Assembly (NCBI GenBank): GCA_003222935.1
Contig: QHXL01000238.1
Coordinates: 2,954-14,553, forward strand
DNA: 11,600 bases
Source of the DNA: Acidobacteriota bacterium
GTDB taxonomy: Bacteria; Acidobacteriota; Blastocatellia; Pyrinomonadales; Pyrinomonadaceae
Direction: 5' to 3'
Notes under the pieces: model-generated
What the model saw: the letters and a program-made list of their open reading frames with translations, nothing else
What the model was told of the DNA's origin: nothing
The model's database searches: none
Translations under genes and position numbers: made by a program
Part shown: positions 1 through 6,352 of the stretch, piece after piece
Layout of the letters: each line of letters begins with the position of its first letter
How positions within the stretch are numbered: the stretch's first letter is position 1

Positions 1-402
1 GAAAACGCTACCGTTAAAGTTACTGGCAGAAGCGTAGATGGAACTGTCCCGGCCGCAGGTTTTGGGCTAATGGTTCACTGTCAATTATCAAAGGCGAAGC
101 ACCTGGAAGATTACGCGTTGCTGATCTATCCAAATATCTCAGGACCGGAGTACGAAGTGATCATTCACAAGGATGGCGTTCAGAGCACCCTGGTACCAAG
201 AACGCAGTCGAGTGCAATTCGAACCGGGACAAGCCCAAACCAACTCGAGATCAGGATCAAGGGCGCGGAAATGTCTTTCTACGTCAACGGTCAATCTCTG
301 ACGAAAATCACTGACACCGCCAACTACAAAAGAGGACGCGCCGGACTTTATACGAGCGACACCACTGAAATTGCTTTCGACGATCTTGAGATCAGTCGGT
401 GA
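1..402 (+). CDS. Concanavalin/LamG-like domain protein, 3' part
   Basis: The reading frame is open from the first base, so the gene starts left of the window; the first internal ATG at 70 is probably not the start. The 133 visible residues look like the end of a beta-sandwich (LamG or DUF1080-like, concanavalin fold). They show alternating beta strands, a central DYALLIY strand, a VNG turn, and a closing AGLYTSD followed by an FDDLEI strand, which is a common ending for such domains. Such domains bind carbohydrate or other ligands, often at the C-terminus of exported or membrane proteins. The partner N-terminal domain is not visible. The stop is TGA at 400-402, and the FHA-kinase gene starts 18 nt later on the same strand, so the two may be co-transcribed. 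The fold is my inference from strand pattern; no catalytic residue can be assigned. Confidence 0.6.
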   Translation, partial: ENATVKVTGRSVDGTVPAAGFGLMVHCQLSKAKHLEDYALLIYPNISGPEYEVIIHKDGVQSTLVPRTQSSAIRTGTSPNQLEIRIKGAEMSFYVNGQSLTKITDTANYKRGRAGLYTSDTTEIAFDDLEISR

Positions 403-420
403 TGACAGTGGCGAAGCATT

Positions 421-1734
421 ATGCAGGTCAACCTCAAAGTCATAGCCGGCCCCTACCAAGGTCGAATCTTTTCGTTCACGCAACACGACACATTTCTCAT
501 TGGTAGATCTCCGGAAGCCCACATGTGTCTGGTTGACGATCGTTTTTTCTCACGCAACCACTGTCTGCTCGAGATAAACCCACCACAGTCGTTTTTACGT
601 GACCTGGGATCGACTAACGGCACCTTTGTAAATGGACAACGAGTTCGGGAAGCATACCTGCAAAACGGGGATCGAATTCAGGGTGGCGAGACGATCCTGA
701 TCGTTGAGGTGACCGCCACAGTCGACCGAAGCCTTTCTGAAACCACGCAGGATACCCTGGAGCAGCGTCCAGTGATGGTGATGGTTGAGTGTTTGAACTG
801 CGGCCGACGAGAGCAGGCACAAGCATCGGCGCCAGACGAAAAACTAACGTTCATATGTGAAGACTGCCGAATTGAGTTGAAACGTTCGCCGCAGTCGGTT
901 CCTGGCTACGAGACATTAAAGCTGCTCGGCCGCGGTGGCATGGGCTGCGTCATGCTTGCGCGACAACAACAATCCGGTCGAGCAGTAGCAATCAAAACTC
1001 TGTTGCCTGAGTTTGCCGTCAGCGACAAAGCGATGCGCCGCTTTATGCGTGAGATCGACGTCGCAGCAGCACTGAAACACAAAAACATCGTGGAGTTCAT
1101 CGATCGGGGAACTCATAACGGTGTGGTCTATCTCGTTTCCGAGTTTGTCGAAGGCGCCGACGCCTCAAAGCTCGCGGAAGTGCGTGGAGGTCGGCTCGCT
1201 TACAACGATGGAATTTCAATTATTTCGCAAGCACTCGACGCTCTTTCGTATGCCCATGCACAGGGTTACATTCATCGTGACTTCAAAGATCAGAATATTC
1301 TCGTTGGCGGTGAGTCGCCCAACTTTATCGCTAAGCTAACGGACTTCGGCCTGGCCAAGAGTTTTACTCAGTCCGGTATGAGTGGTGTGACGATGGCAGG
1401 TGAAATGGCCGGGACCCTGGCGTACATGCCGCCGGAACAGTTGCGCAACTTCCGAGACGTAAAGCCCCAGTCGGATATTTATGCAGTAGGAATGACCGCT
1501 TTCAGTCTCCTTACCGGATCGTTAGCACTCGACCTCACGCGAAAGACAAGCGTGAACGACACCATCCGAGCCATCTTTGAGCAGCCTTGCATTCCACTTC
1601 GTCAACGGGCTCCGCATATTCCGCAACCCGTGTGCGACATCATCGATCGTGCACTGGCGAAAGACGCATCACAACGCTGGCAGTCAGCAGGAGCAATGAG
1701 AATGGCCTTGATGCACGCGTTATCAGCGGGGTGA
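421..1734 (+). CDS. FHA - zinc ribbon - Ser/Thr protein kinase
   Basis: This 437-residue protein should phosphorylate Ser/Thr of cytoplasmic targets. Residues 5-95 form an FHA (phosphothreonine-binding) domain, with GRS at 28-30, SRNH at 44-47 and STNGTFVNG at 64-72. Residues 124-149 hold two CxxC pairs (C124/C127, C146/C149), likely a zinc ribbon. The kinase domain runs from about 162 to 432: glycine loop GRGGMG at 170-175, lysine K192, helix-C E211, catalytic loop HRDFKDQN (H285, D287, K289, N292), DFG at 308-310 and PPE at 337-339. All catalytic residues are present, so it should be active. The protein ends right after the kinase lobe, with no membrane segment or sensor domain, unlike most PknB-type kinases. 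The ATG at 421 has no clear Shine-Dalgarno but gives a complete FHA strand 1. The downstream FecR-like gene converges on it and overlaps its 3' end. Confidence 0.93.
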   Translation: MQVNLKVIAGPYQGRIFSFTQHDTFLIGRSPEAHMCLVDDRFFSRNHCLLEINPPQSFLRDLGSTNGTFVNGQRVREAYLQNGDRIQGGETILIVEVTATVDRSLSETTQDTLEQRPVMVMVECLNCGRREQAQASAPDEKLTFICEDCRIELKRSPQSVPGYETLKLLGRGGMGCVMLARQQQSGRAVAIKTLLPEFAVSDKAMRRFMREIDVAAALKHKNIVEFIDRGTHNGVVYLVSEFVEGADASKLAEVRGGRLAYNDGISIISQALDALSYAHAQGYIHRDFKDQNILVGGESPNFIAKLTDFGLAKSFTQSGMSGVTMAGEMAGTLAYMPPEQLRNFRDVKPQSDIYAVGMTAFSLLTGSLALDLTRKTSVNDTIRAIFEQPCIPLRQRAPHIPQPVCDIIDRALAKDASQRWQSAGAMRMALMHALSAG

Positions 1735-2449
1735 GTGGGGCAGTTGCGCCACTTGCGTCATATCGATCGCACACTTCAAAACTGCAGCAGACTAGCTTCG
1801 CACTAAAGGTCGAAATCCCACCCACGGCGGCAGCAGTAGGTGGGATTTGGACTTCTTGTGCCAAAACGGAGTCGGGGCGAGCCGGGTCCTGCTTACAACC
1901 AGGCTGTATTGGTGTAGCGACGCTCTCCGTTGAGCCGGCAAGAATTTCTTTCACTGAAAATTTATCACCACCTGTTGCCAGGAAGAGACGTCCCGAGATT
2001 GCGGATACAACGACCTTGCCGCAAGTCGTCTCAATCGTGAATTCGTTTGCCTTTGTGTGATCAACCGCTACCTGGACATCCGCCGTTCGCACCGTTGCCC
2101 TTACATTTGCTTGCGATGTGACCCTGAGACCGCCGTTGCCAAATAATGAAATCGCGAACCTTGCTTCATTGAAGTCGACCCGCGCTCCCGAGTTTTCTTT
2201 TAACTGAAGGCTGCCAAGCTGAAGAAGAGTTACGAGAGCGGTCGCCCCCTTCCCTGTTTCCATTTCGGCGCCGCTATAAATTGAGGATTCGGGGTTAGCC
2301 GGCTGTCCGTTAACCTTCACTTTGCCGGTCGAGGTTATTCTGCCGGCACTCAGCTGGATGGATGCGGCAGCCGGCCCGACGAGGAGTGCAATGACAACGA
2401 GAAACCTCAGGGTCTTGATGATATTCCTGAATCGTTGGTTACCGTGCAT
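1640..2449 (-). CDS. FecR-like exported protein with altered C-terminus
   Basis: I chose ATG 2449 over the upstream GTG at 2479 because it follows an AAGGC-type site and begins directly with a signal sequence (basic FRNIIKTLR, then the hydrophobic FLVVIALLVGPAAA). The next 150 residues resemble the FecR/LPS-transport-like beta domain: a GKVKVNG strand, then GAEMETGKGATALVTL and LGSLQLKENSGARVDF. FecR-type domains work in the periplasm in signal relay or scaffolding; the role here is unknown. The last roughly 70 residues look unlike a protein end. They include IPPTAAAVGGIS, translated from a palindromic repeat, and then run 95 nt into the opposite-strand kinase gene. I infer that repeat insertion replaced the original C-terminus. 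The gene could be functional, truncated or a pseudogene. The overlap with the kinase is probably not conserved coding sequence. Confidence 0.65.
   Translation of the reverse strand: MHGNQRFRNIIKTLRFLVVIALLVGPAAASIQLSAGRITSTGKVKVNGQPANPESSIYSGAEMETGKGATALVTLLQLGSLQLKENSGARVDFNEARFAISLFGNGGLRVTSQANVRATVRTADVQVAVDHTKANEFTIETTCGKVVVSAISGRLFLATGGDKFSVKEILAGSTESVATPIQPGCKQDPARPDSVLAQEVQIPPTAAAVGGISTFSAKLVCCSFEVCDRYDASGATAPLTPLITRASRPFSLLLLTASVVMRLSPVHDR
1811..1850. repeat. Short palindromic repeat inside FecR-like gene
   Basis: Perfect 10-bp arms (AAATCCCACC at 1813-1822 and GGTGGGATTT at 1839-1848) flank a 16-nt loop that is rich in GGC/AGC. It is read in frame on the minus strand as IPPTAAAVGGIS. 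The form is that of a dispersed REP-like unit rather than a coding motif. Confidence 0.7.
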
Positions 2450-2540
2450 GCGTCTTGCCTTTGTATCAACATTCTCCACAAATATGAAATGCAGGAATCG
2501 AGTAAAGGTGTACTGAGTCGTTAGGTCTTGTGCTTTTAGT

Positions 2541-2773
2541 GACTTTTGTCTCGGCTTCGCCGCCGGATGTGAGGCGACGGCTTGCCTCGCCGTAATAATG
2601 CCTGTTCAATTCGGGCTAAGCCCCTGGTTCGGGTTCGGCCCCAGTGCTAGACCATTGATCGCCTTAGGAGGAGCTAAGCTCGTTCCAGGGGCATAGCCCA
2701 AATCGAAGGCTTGCAGTTACGGCGAGGCAAAGCCATCGCCTCACATCCGGCGGCGAAGCCGTTACCGAAAGTC
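2541..2773. repeat. Nested palindromic element, copy 1
   Basis: A non-coding element of about 220 bp (core 2549-2768). The outer arms, 2552-2595 and 2717-2761, are reverse complements with one mismatch and one indel. The inner arms, 2605-2631 and 2681-2707 (both carry the GCCCCTGG/CCAGGGGC core), pair inside them, leaving a variable centre at 2632-2680. Matching GACTTT (2541-2546) and AAAGTC (2768-2773) extend the pairing outward. The whole unit can fold into one long interrupted hairpin. A related copy lies at 6353-6567 in the opposite orientation. The rest of the 2517-2938 gap holds only the Ku leader. No transposase or open frame is present, so a MITE-like or REP-derived nature is my inference. 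Confidence 0.85.
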
Positions 2774-2827
2774 GATTCGCTGGTTGCGGATCTGTCACCC
2801 AAGCGCGTAACTACAAAAAACTAATTC

Positions 2828-2857
2828 TTTACTTGAACTCTGGAAACCCCGCATAAT
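2828..2857 (+). promoter_or_regulatory. Candidate promoter for Ku gene
   Basis: A CATAAT box at 2852-2857 lies 18 bp after TTTACT at 2828-2833, about 80 nt upstream of the Ku start. The -35 matches only four of six bases, so this is a tentative call. Confidence 0.35.
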
Positions 2858-2898
2858 ACGCCCGCTTCGCGAGGAAAAAACGGCGGAGGCACAAATAG

Positions 2899-2916
2899 CG
2901 CGGGCTTTCGCCCGCG
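2899..2916 (+). promoter_or_regulatory. Stem-loop in Ku leader
   Basis: A perfect 7-bp GC stem (CGCGGGC and GCCCGCG) with a TTTC loop sits 8 nt before the Shine-Dalgarno of Ku. It is followed by TTTCGC rather than a long T run, so it is a poor terminator. It could shape translation of Ku or end upstream transcription weakly. Confidence 0.45.
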
Positions 2917-2924
2917 TTTCGCAT

Positions 2925-2933
2925 GAGGAGAGG
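2925..2933 (+). promoter_or_regulatory. Strong ribosome binding site of Ku
   Basis: GAGGAGAGG ends 5 nt before the ATG at 2939 and fixes that start. Confidence 0.75.
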
Positions 2934-2938
2934 TAAAT

Positions 2939-3826
2939 ATGAGGTCGATTTGGAAAGGTCACATTCGCTTTCTGTTAGTCGCCATCCCCGTCCGTATTTA
3001 CAACGCTATTGAGACGAGTGAGAAGATCTCGTTCAATCAACTCCATCGCGACGACTATGGGCCCATCGGTTACGACAAGCGCTGCAAGAAGTGTGGTCAG
3101 ATCGTCAGCGGCGACCAGATAACAAAAGGTTACCAGTACGAGCCCGACCGCTATGCCATTGTCGAACCCGACGACATCGCCAAGATCAAGATCAAAACGA
3201 CCAAGGCTGTCGACATCGTCGGCTTCGTTGACCGCGATGAAGTTCCGACTACTTTTTTTGACGCTCCCTATTTCGCAGGTCCCGACGGCCCGGTCTCTGA
3301 AAAGCCTTACGCATTGTTGCGCGAAGTCATGAAACAGACCGGCAAGATCGCCGTCGGCAAAGTTGTGCTGCGCGATCGTGAGGATCTGGTCGCGGTGTTT
3401 CCACACGAGGATGGTCTCGTCTTGCAAAAGCTGCATTATCCACACGAATTGAGGAAGATGCAGGACGTTCCCGAGCTCGAGGGAGTCAAAAATCTGACTC
3501 CGCAGAAGCTAAACAAGAACGAACTCAAACTCGCGGCGACGCTTGTGCAGGAGATGGTGACAACGCTCGGCGAGATCGACACGGAAGACAATTATCACAG
3601 CGCACTGCGAAAATTGATCGACGCGAAAATCAAAGGTCGGAAGGTTGTGGAATTCGAGGAAGTTGAAGAACTGCCAAGACTTGATATTATGAGCGCGTTG
3701 AAAAAGAGTTTGCAGCAATCGAATCGCAAACCCATGGTTAAAGCACCAGCGACGGCTTCGAAGAAGAAGCCGCAAATTACACTGGTGAAACCGAAGACCG
3801 CAGCAAAGAAGCGAAAAGCATCTTAA
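2939..3826 (+). CDS. ku: Ku protein, non-homologous end joining
   Basis: Bacterial Ku forms a homodimeric ring that threads onto DNA double-strand ends and recruits the LigD ligase. The start is MRSIWKGHIRFLLVAIPVRIY, the hallmark N-terminus of the family. It is followed by ISFNQLHRDD, a CKKCG turn (C49, C52), a SGDQITKGYQYEPDRYA segment and the KPYALLREVMKQTGKIAVGKVVLRDRE core near residues 120-150. The 295-residue length is normal for the family. From about residue 260 the protein is a Lys-rich tail (KKKP, KKRK), as in Ku proteins whose basic C-terminus aids DNA binding. No ligD lies in this window. The MerR-TPR gene starts 20 nt after the stop on the same strand, so co-expression is likely. 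Confidence 0.96.
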   Translation: MRSIWKGHIRFLLVAIPVRIYNAIETSEKISFNQLHRDDYGPIGYDKRCKKCGQIVSGDQITKGYQYEPDRYAIVEPDDIAKIKIKTTKAVDIVGFVDRDEVPTTFFDAPYFAGPDGPVSEKPYALLREVMKQTGKIAVGKVVLRDREDLVAVFPHEDGLVLQKLHYPHELRKMQDVPELEGVKNLTPQKLNKNELKLAATLVQEMVTTLGEIDTEDNYHSALRKLIDAKIKGRKVVEFEEVEELPRLDIMSALKKSLQQSNRKPMVKAPATASKKKPQITLVKPKTAAKKRKAS

Positions 3827-3846
3827 ATTAGCTTGTTCGCCAGCAG

Positions 3847-4686
3847 ATGAAAGACAAGAACTCGAAGGTAATCTCGTTTCCCTCACCTATGCCTTTAAAG
3901 GCAGATTACCAACGTGTCAAATCTTCCTACTCAATAAAAGAGATCAAACAACTCTTCGGCCTGAGCGAAAAGACAATTCGCCGTTGGACTGAACAAGGAA
4001 TTATTCAGGCTTCCACGCCGTCCGAAACACCCGACTTCACATACGACTTTCAGGCTCTAACTCAATTCAGACGTGTGCGTGAGCTGCGTTCACAAGGTCA
4101 GAGCATTCGTCAGATCGAGGCGGAGCTTCAAGGTCAACTGAGTTTGTTTCGGCCTGAGGTAAGTCGCCTGGCGCGTTTGTTGACTCCTTTTGAGGAAGCG
4201 CTTCTGCTGCACGAGCAAGGTGATCCCACAGCTGCCGAGCATTACATGGAAGCAATCAGCGAAGGCGACAACGTAGCTGAAGCTTATTGTAATCTTGGGA
4301 TCATCAATCTCGAGCGAGGTGAACTGCCAAAAGCACTCGACAACTTTACGATGTCGTTGAAGAACGATCCCAGGCACGTCGAGGCTCATTACAACCTTGC
4401 GAATCTTTACTACGACGCGGGTAATCTACAACTCGCAAAGCTTCACTACGAAGCAGCAGCACAAGTTGAGCCGGGCTTCTCTCTGGTCTACTTCAACCTT
4501 TCACTTGTCTATCACAAACTCGGTGACCTCGCCGCCGCGTCTGCCACACTGGAAAAGTATCAGGAACTGGAACCGGAAGATGAAGACATCGAAGTACTGA
4601 ATCAGATTCTGAAGGCCATGCAGGTAGGACTCGCCCTCGAGAAGAAAAAGAAAATCTCCGACAAGAAAATGTCCGATATGCTCTAG
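3847..4686 (+). CDS. MerR-type HTH and TPR fusion protein
   Basis: This 279-residue protein begins with a short polar tail, then a winged-helix MerR-like DNA-binding domain at about 27-100: YSIKEIKQLFGLSEKTIRRWTEQGII is the helix-turn-helix, and the FRRVRELRSQGQSIRQIEAEL helices follow. From about 113 to 245 it carries tetratricopeptide repeats; the three clearest start at VAEAYCNLG (143), HVEAHYNLA (178) and FSLVYFNLS (211). The C-terminus is Lys-rich (EKKKKISDKK). The canonical MerR coiled-coil and ligand domain is missing; TPRs take its place, so it probably senses or binds a protein partner instead of a metal or drug. The gene lies 20 nt after Ku and lacks a clear Shine-Dalgarno, which suggests translational coupling or co-transcription. 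A link to DNA repair is inferred from position only. Confidence 0.85.
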   Translation: MKDKNSKVISFPSPMPLKADYQRVKSSYSIKEIKQLFGLSEKTIRRWTEQGIIQASTPSETPDFTYDFQALTQFRRVRELRSQGQSIRQIEAELQGQLSLFRPEVSRLARLLTPFEEALLLHEQGDPTAAEHYMEAISEGDNVAEAYCNLGIINLERGELPKALDNFTMSLKNDPRHVEAHYNLANLYYDAGNLQLAKLHYEAAAQVEPGFSLVYFNLSLVYHKLGDLAAASATLEKYQELEPEDEDIEVLNQILKAMQVGLALEKKKKISDKKMSDML

Positions 4687-4738
4687 AGAGCCTCTTGAAA
4701 CTCTCATTCTCCACGTTCGTCAGAGAATATATAAAGCC

Positions 4739-4780
4739 CAGATACCACCGGCTTTAGCCGCGTAGAGGTTCAATTTCAAT
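4739..4780. repeat. Degenerate copy of TACCACC repeat
   Basis: CAGATACCACCGGCTTTAG and the following CGCGTAGAGGTTC match the better copy starting at 4809 in direct orientation with several substitutions. It is a lone arm with no nearby inverted partner of its own. Confidence 0.6.
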
Positions 4781-4808
4781 GCTAGGACACGACTGGTCCC
4801 TTTCGGAA

Positions 4809-4912
4809 AGATACCACCGACTTCAGTCGCGTGGAGTTTCGATGTCTGCCGTCTTACTGTTGGTTGTGAACCGGAAAACTGAAACTCCACGCGACTGAAG
4901 TAGGTGGTAACT
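4809..4912. repeat. Inverted repeat with 32-bp arms
   Basis: Left arm 4809-4840 and right arm 4881-4912 are reverse complements at 30 of 32 positions, enclosing a 40-nt centre. The shared core is ACTTCAGTCGCGTGGAGTTT. With the degenerate copy at 4739-4780 it forms a three-part repeat cluster downstream of the MerR-TPR gene. No coding sequence is convincing in 4687-5242; it holds this cluster, a small hairpin and the leader of the receiver gene. Confidence 0.8.
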
Positions 4913-4964
4913 CAGAGTTCCCTCACGAGCGTTATAGCGCAAAGTTGACATTTGGAGAGTTGGC

Positions 4965-4987
4965 GGTGGGCAGGAGGGCTGCCCACC
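4965..4987. repeat. Perfect 9-bp stem-loop
   Basis: GGTGGGCAG and CTGCCCACC enclose a 5-nt GAGGG loop, then TTTG. It could be a weak terminator, but the tail is too short; a small dispersed palindrome is more likely. Confidence 0.55.
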
Positions 4988-5160
4988 TTTGCTAGTACTG
5001 GATCGCAAGAAAGGTGAACGATCCTAAATACGTAGACAATCAAGGGAAAAAGCTAATAAGACCCTCGTTCCAGATTCCCGCCAGCAGCTCAATACTTTCC
5101 ATCTGTACGGTGTCGTTCTTTGAGCTGCGAGTGGCGTAGCGCATTTGAGCAAACCACGTC

Positions 5161-5166
5161 TATAAT
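5161..5166 (+). promoter_or_regulatory. Perfect -10 box before receiver gene
   Basis: TATAAT stands about 75 nt before the receiver start. The region 16-18 bp upstream has no good -35, so an extended or activator-dependent promoter would be needed. Confidence 0.4.
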
Positions 5167-5242
5167 GCGCTCGCCCCTGACCTCTCCGCCAGATTCTCCT
5201 CGGTCGTGGGCCGTTAATTGACCCGAGCAAGGAGGTTCCCCA

Positions 5243-5632
5243 ATGTCAGACCCCAAATGTCGAATCTTGTGTGTCGACGACCATTTCGACACGTCAGAAA
5301 TGCTTCAGGTTCTACTGTCTGAAAGCGACTACGCCGTGCAAACAGCTGGAACAATGGAGGAGGCTTGCGCACTGGCCGCAAAAAGTACCTTCGATCTTTA
5401 CGTGTTAGATAAGCGCTTGCCTGACGGAACTGGCATGGAGTTATGTGAGCGACTCACTTTTCTCACACCCGGCATCCCTTGCATCTTCTACACCGGCGAC
5501 GCATACGAAGTTCACCGGCGCCAGGCATTCGCAGCAGGCGCTACGGCTTACGTGGCAAAGCCTGACATCGAAACTCTTATCGAAACTGTGCATCGCCTGC
5601 TTGCAGAACGTGAATGCGCAGCGGAAGTCTGA
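5243..5632 (+). CDS. Single-domain response regulator (CheY-like receiver)
   Basis: A stand-alone receiver of 129 residues and no output domain. It has the acidic pair D12/D13 (CVDD), the phospho-acceptor D56 in VLDKRLPDG, the switch threonine T84 in FYTGD and the conserved lysine K106 in AKP, so phosphorylation should work. Such proteins relay phosphate between a histidine kinase and a downstream partner in the cytoplasm. No kinase gene lies nearby, so the partner is unknown. The ATG at 5243 follows a strong AAGGAGGT site at 5229-5236, which decides the start. The TGA stop at 5630-5632 coincides with the first base of a 34-bp inverted repeat, which could act as the transcript's 3' hairpin. 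Confidence 0.92.
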   Translation: MSDPKCRILCVDDHFDTSEMLQVLLSESDYAVQTAGTMEEACALAAKSTFDLYVLDKRLPDGTGMELCERLTFLTPGIPCIFYTGDAYEVHRRQAFAAGATAYVAKPDIETLIETVHRLLAERECAAEV

Positions 5633-5728
5633 ATTTGTCGGGGCGTCCCTCCGTGGGCGCCCCTCCCTTCGAATTTAGCTCAACTGTAAAACCAGAGGGG
5701 CGCCCACGGAGTGACGCCCCGACAAATT
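5632..5728. repeat. 34-bp inverted repeat after receiver gene
   Basis: Arms 5632-5665 and 5695-5728 pair at 33 of 34 positions around a 29-nt loop. The core is GTGGGCGCCCCT/AGGGGCGCCCAC. The outer ends are AATTTGTCGGGGCG and its complement, giving the boundaries of a small mobile-type palindrome. It fills most of the space between the receiver and the tRNA promoter. Confidence 0.85.
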
Positions 5729-5736
5729 AGGCTCGC

Positions 5737-5764
5737 TTGACAGTACCTTTCTCGACCGTATAAT
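5737..5764 (+). promoter_or_regulatory. Consensus sigma-70 promoter of tRNA-Lys
   Basis: TTGACA at 5737-5742 and TATAAT at 5759-5764 are both perfect, with a 16-bp spacer. A GC-rich discriminator (CTCTCGCG) follows, as is usual for stable RNA genes. The tRNA starts about 20 nt after the -10. Confidence 0.9.
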
Positions 5765-5783
5765 TCCTCTCGCGTAACGCAAT

Positions 5784-5859
5784 GGGCCGATAGCTCAGTT
5801 GGTAGAGCAGCCGACTCTTAATCAGCGGGTCGCAGGTTCGAGCCCTGCTCGGCTCACCA
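5784..5859 (+). tRNA. tRNA-Lys (anticodon CTT)
   Basis: A complete 76-nt cloverleaf with encoded CCA. The acceptor arm GGGCCGA pairs with TCGGCTC (one G-U pair at 2-71). The D stem is GCTC/GAGC. The anticodon loop is CTCTTAA with CTT at 5817-5819, which reads AAG. The T arm is GCAGG/CCTGC with loop TTCGAGC. The anticodon stem GCCGA/TCAGC has a C-A mismatch (C29 at 5812, A41 at 5824). All invariant positions are otherwise normal. It has its own consensus promoter and a terminator just downstream, so it is a single-gene transcript. Confidence 0.97.
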
Positions 5860-5867
5860 TTTTTAGT

Positions 5868-5898
5868 GGGACACGTCGTAAGGCGTGTTCCTTTCTTT
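5868..5898 (+). terminator. Intrinsic terminator of tRNA-Lys
   Basis: An 8-bp stem (GGGACACG and CGTGTTCC, one G-U pair) with an 8-nt loop is followed by TTTCTTT. It lies 8 nt after the tRNA CCA and reaches the 3' end of the transporter remnant on the other strand. Confidence 0.8.
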
Positions 5899-6182
5899 AC
5901 CTACCCTTCAACAAACTCCACAGCCACATCGTCAGAAACAGACCATAGAAGGCCGACAGCGCAACCAGTGCTAACTCCACGTTGAGTAGAGTTTGGAGCA
6001 GCGCGGCAACACCCACTACCCACAGCAAAGCAAGTCCGTACTTTACGAACACCTGGTCCAATGGCACCGAACCACCCCAAACCTTTTGGCCGGGGTGCAG
6101 GTGGGAGTTCTCCGATCTTCCAGGGGTCAAGTCCGGAACGAGCTTCAGGCTTCGACTGCAAATCGCTGTCAATAGCGCTCAT
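5897..6182 (-). pseudogene. Nramp-type divalent metal transporter remnant
   Basis: Starting at ATG 6182, the minus strand reads a typical soluble N-terminus (MSAIDSDLQSKPEARSGLDPWKIGELPP, then APRPKGLGWFGAIGPGV), as in Nramp/MntH-like proteins. In a second frame it continues at VFVKYGLALLWVVGVAALLQTLLNVEL, a family transmembrane segment. It then jumps to ALVALSAFYGLFLTMWLWSLLKGR and a TAA at 5897-5899, which looks like a transporter C-terminus. An intact member has over 400 residues and 10 or more membrane helices; only about 95 codons remain. I infer two internal deletions: one near 6047-6051 that lost the first helix and shifted the frame, and a larger one near 5970 that lost the middle. 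The family call rests on remembered motifs, but the frame switch and the two abutting membrane segments are visible in the sequence. Confidence 0.7.
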
Positions 6183-6264
6183 TAGTTTGTCCTGTTGCGA
6201 GAATTTACTGCGAGATAGGCCAGTCAATGTAGCATGAAGTGGAGGGTTACAGAATCCGGATCTC

Positions 6265-6335
6265 TGTGTTCCTCTACGTCCTCGTGTCTGTGGTAATGAA
6301 CGAGTCTTGATCCATACAGAGGCACAGAGCATCAG
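6265..6335. repeat. Degenerate CTCTGTG-type repeat traces
   Basis: CTCTGTGTTCCTCTACG and CGTGTCTGTGGT, followed by ACAGAGGCACAGAGCATCAG, resemble a low-complexity repeat seen between genes in some bacterial genomes. No coding sequence is evident in 6183-6653, which holds this and the second large palindrome. Confidence 0.35.
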
Positions 6336-6352
6336 AGCCGCAACCAAAATGA

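Noticed and set aside
139..522. Minus-strand frame of 127 codons over the LamG-like gene
   Set aside because: It is antisense to two well-supported plus-strand genes and shows no domain pattern.
1587..2060. Plus-strand frame of 157 codons across the kinase/FecR junction
   Set aside because: It starts within the kinase gene in another frame and then runs antisense to the FecR-like gene. There is no motif.
4739..4912. Repeat cluster considered as a CRISPR remnant
   Set aside because: Only three units occur, in mixed orientation, with unequal spacing and no cas genes nearby.
4945..4950. Perfect TTGACA, considered as a promoter
   Set aside because: No AT-rich -10 lies 15-19 bp downstream; that place is the GC-rich hairpin at 4965-4987.
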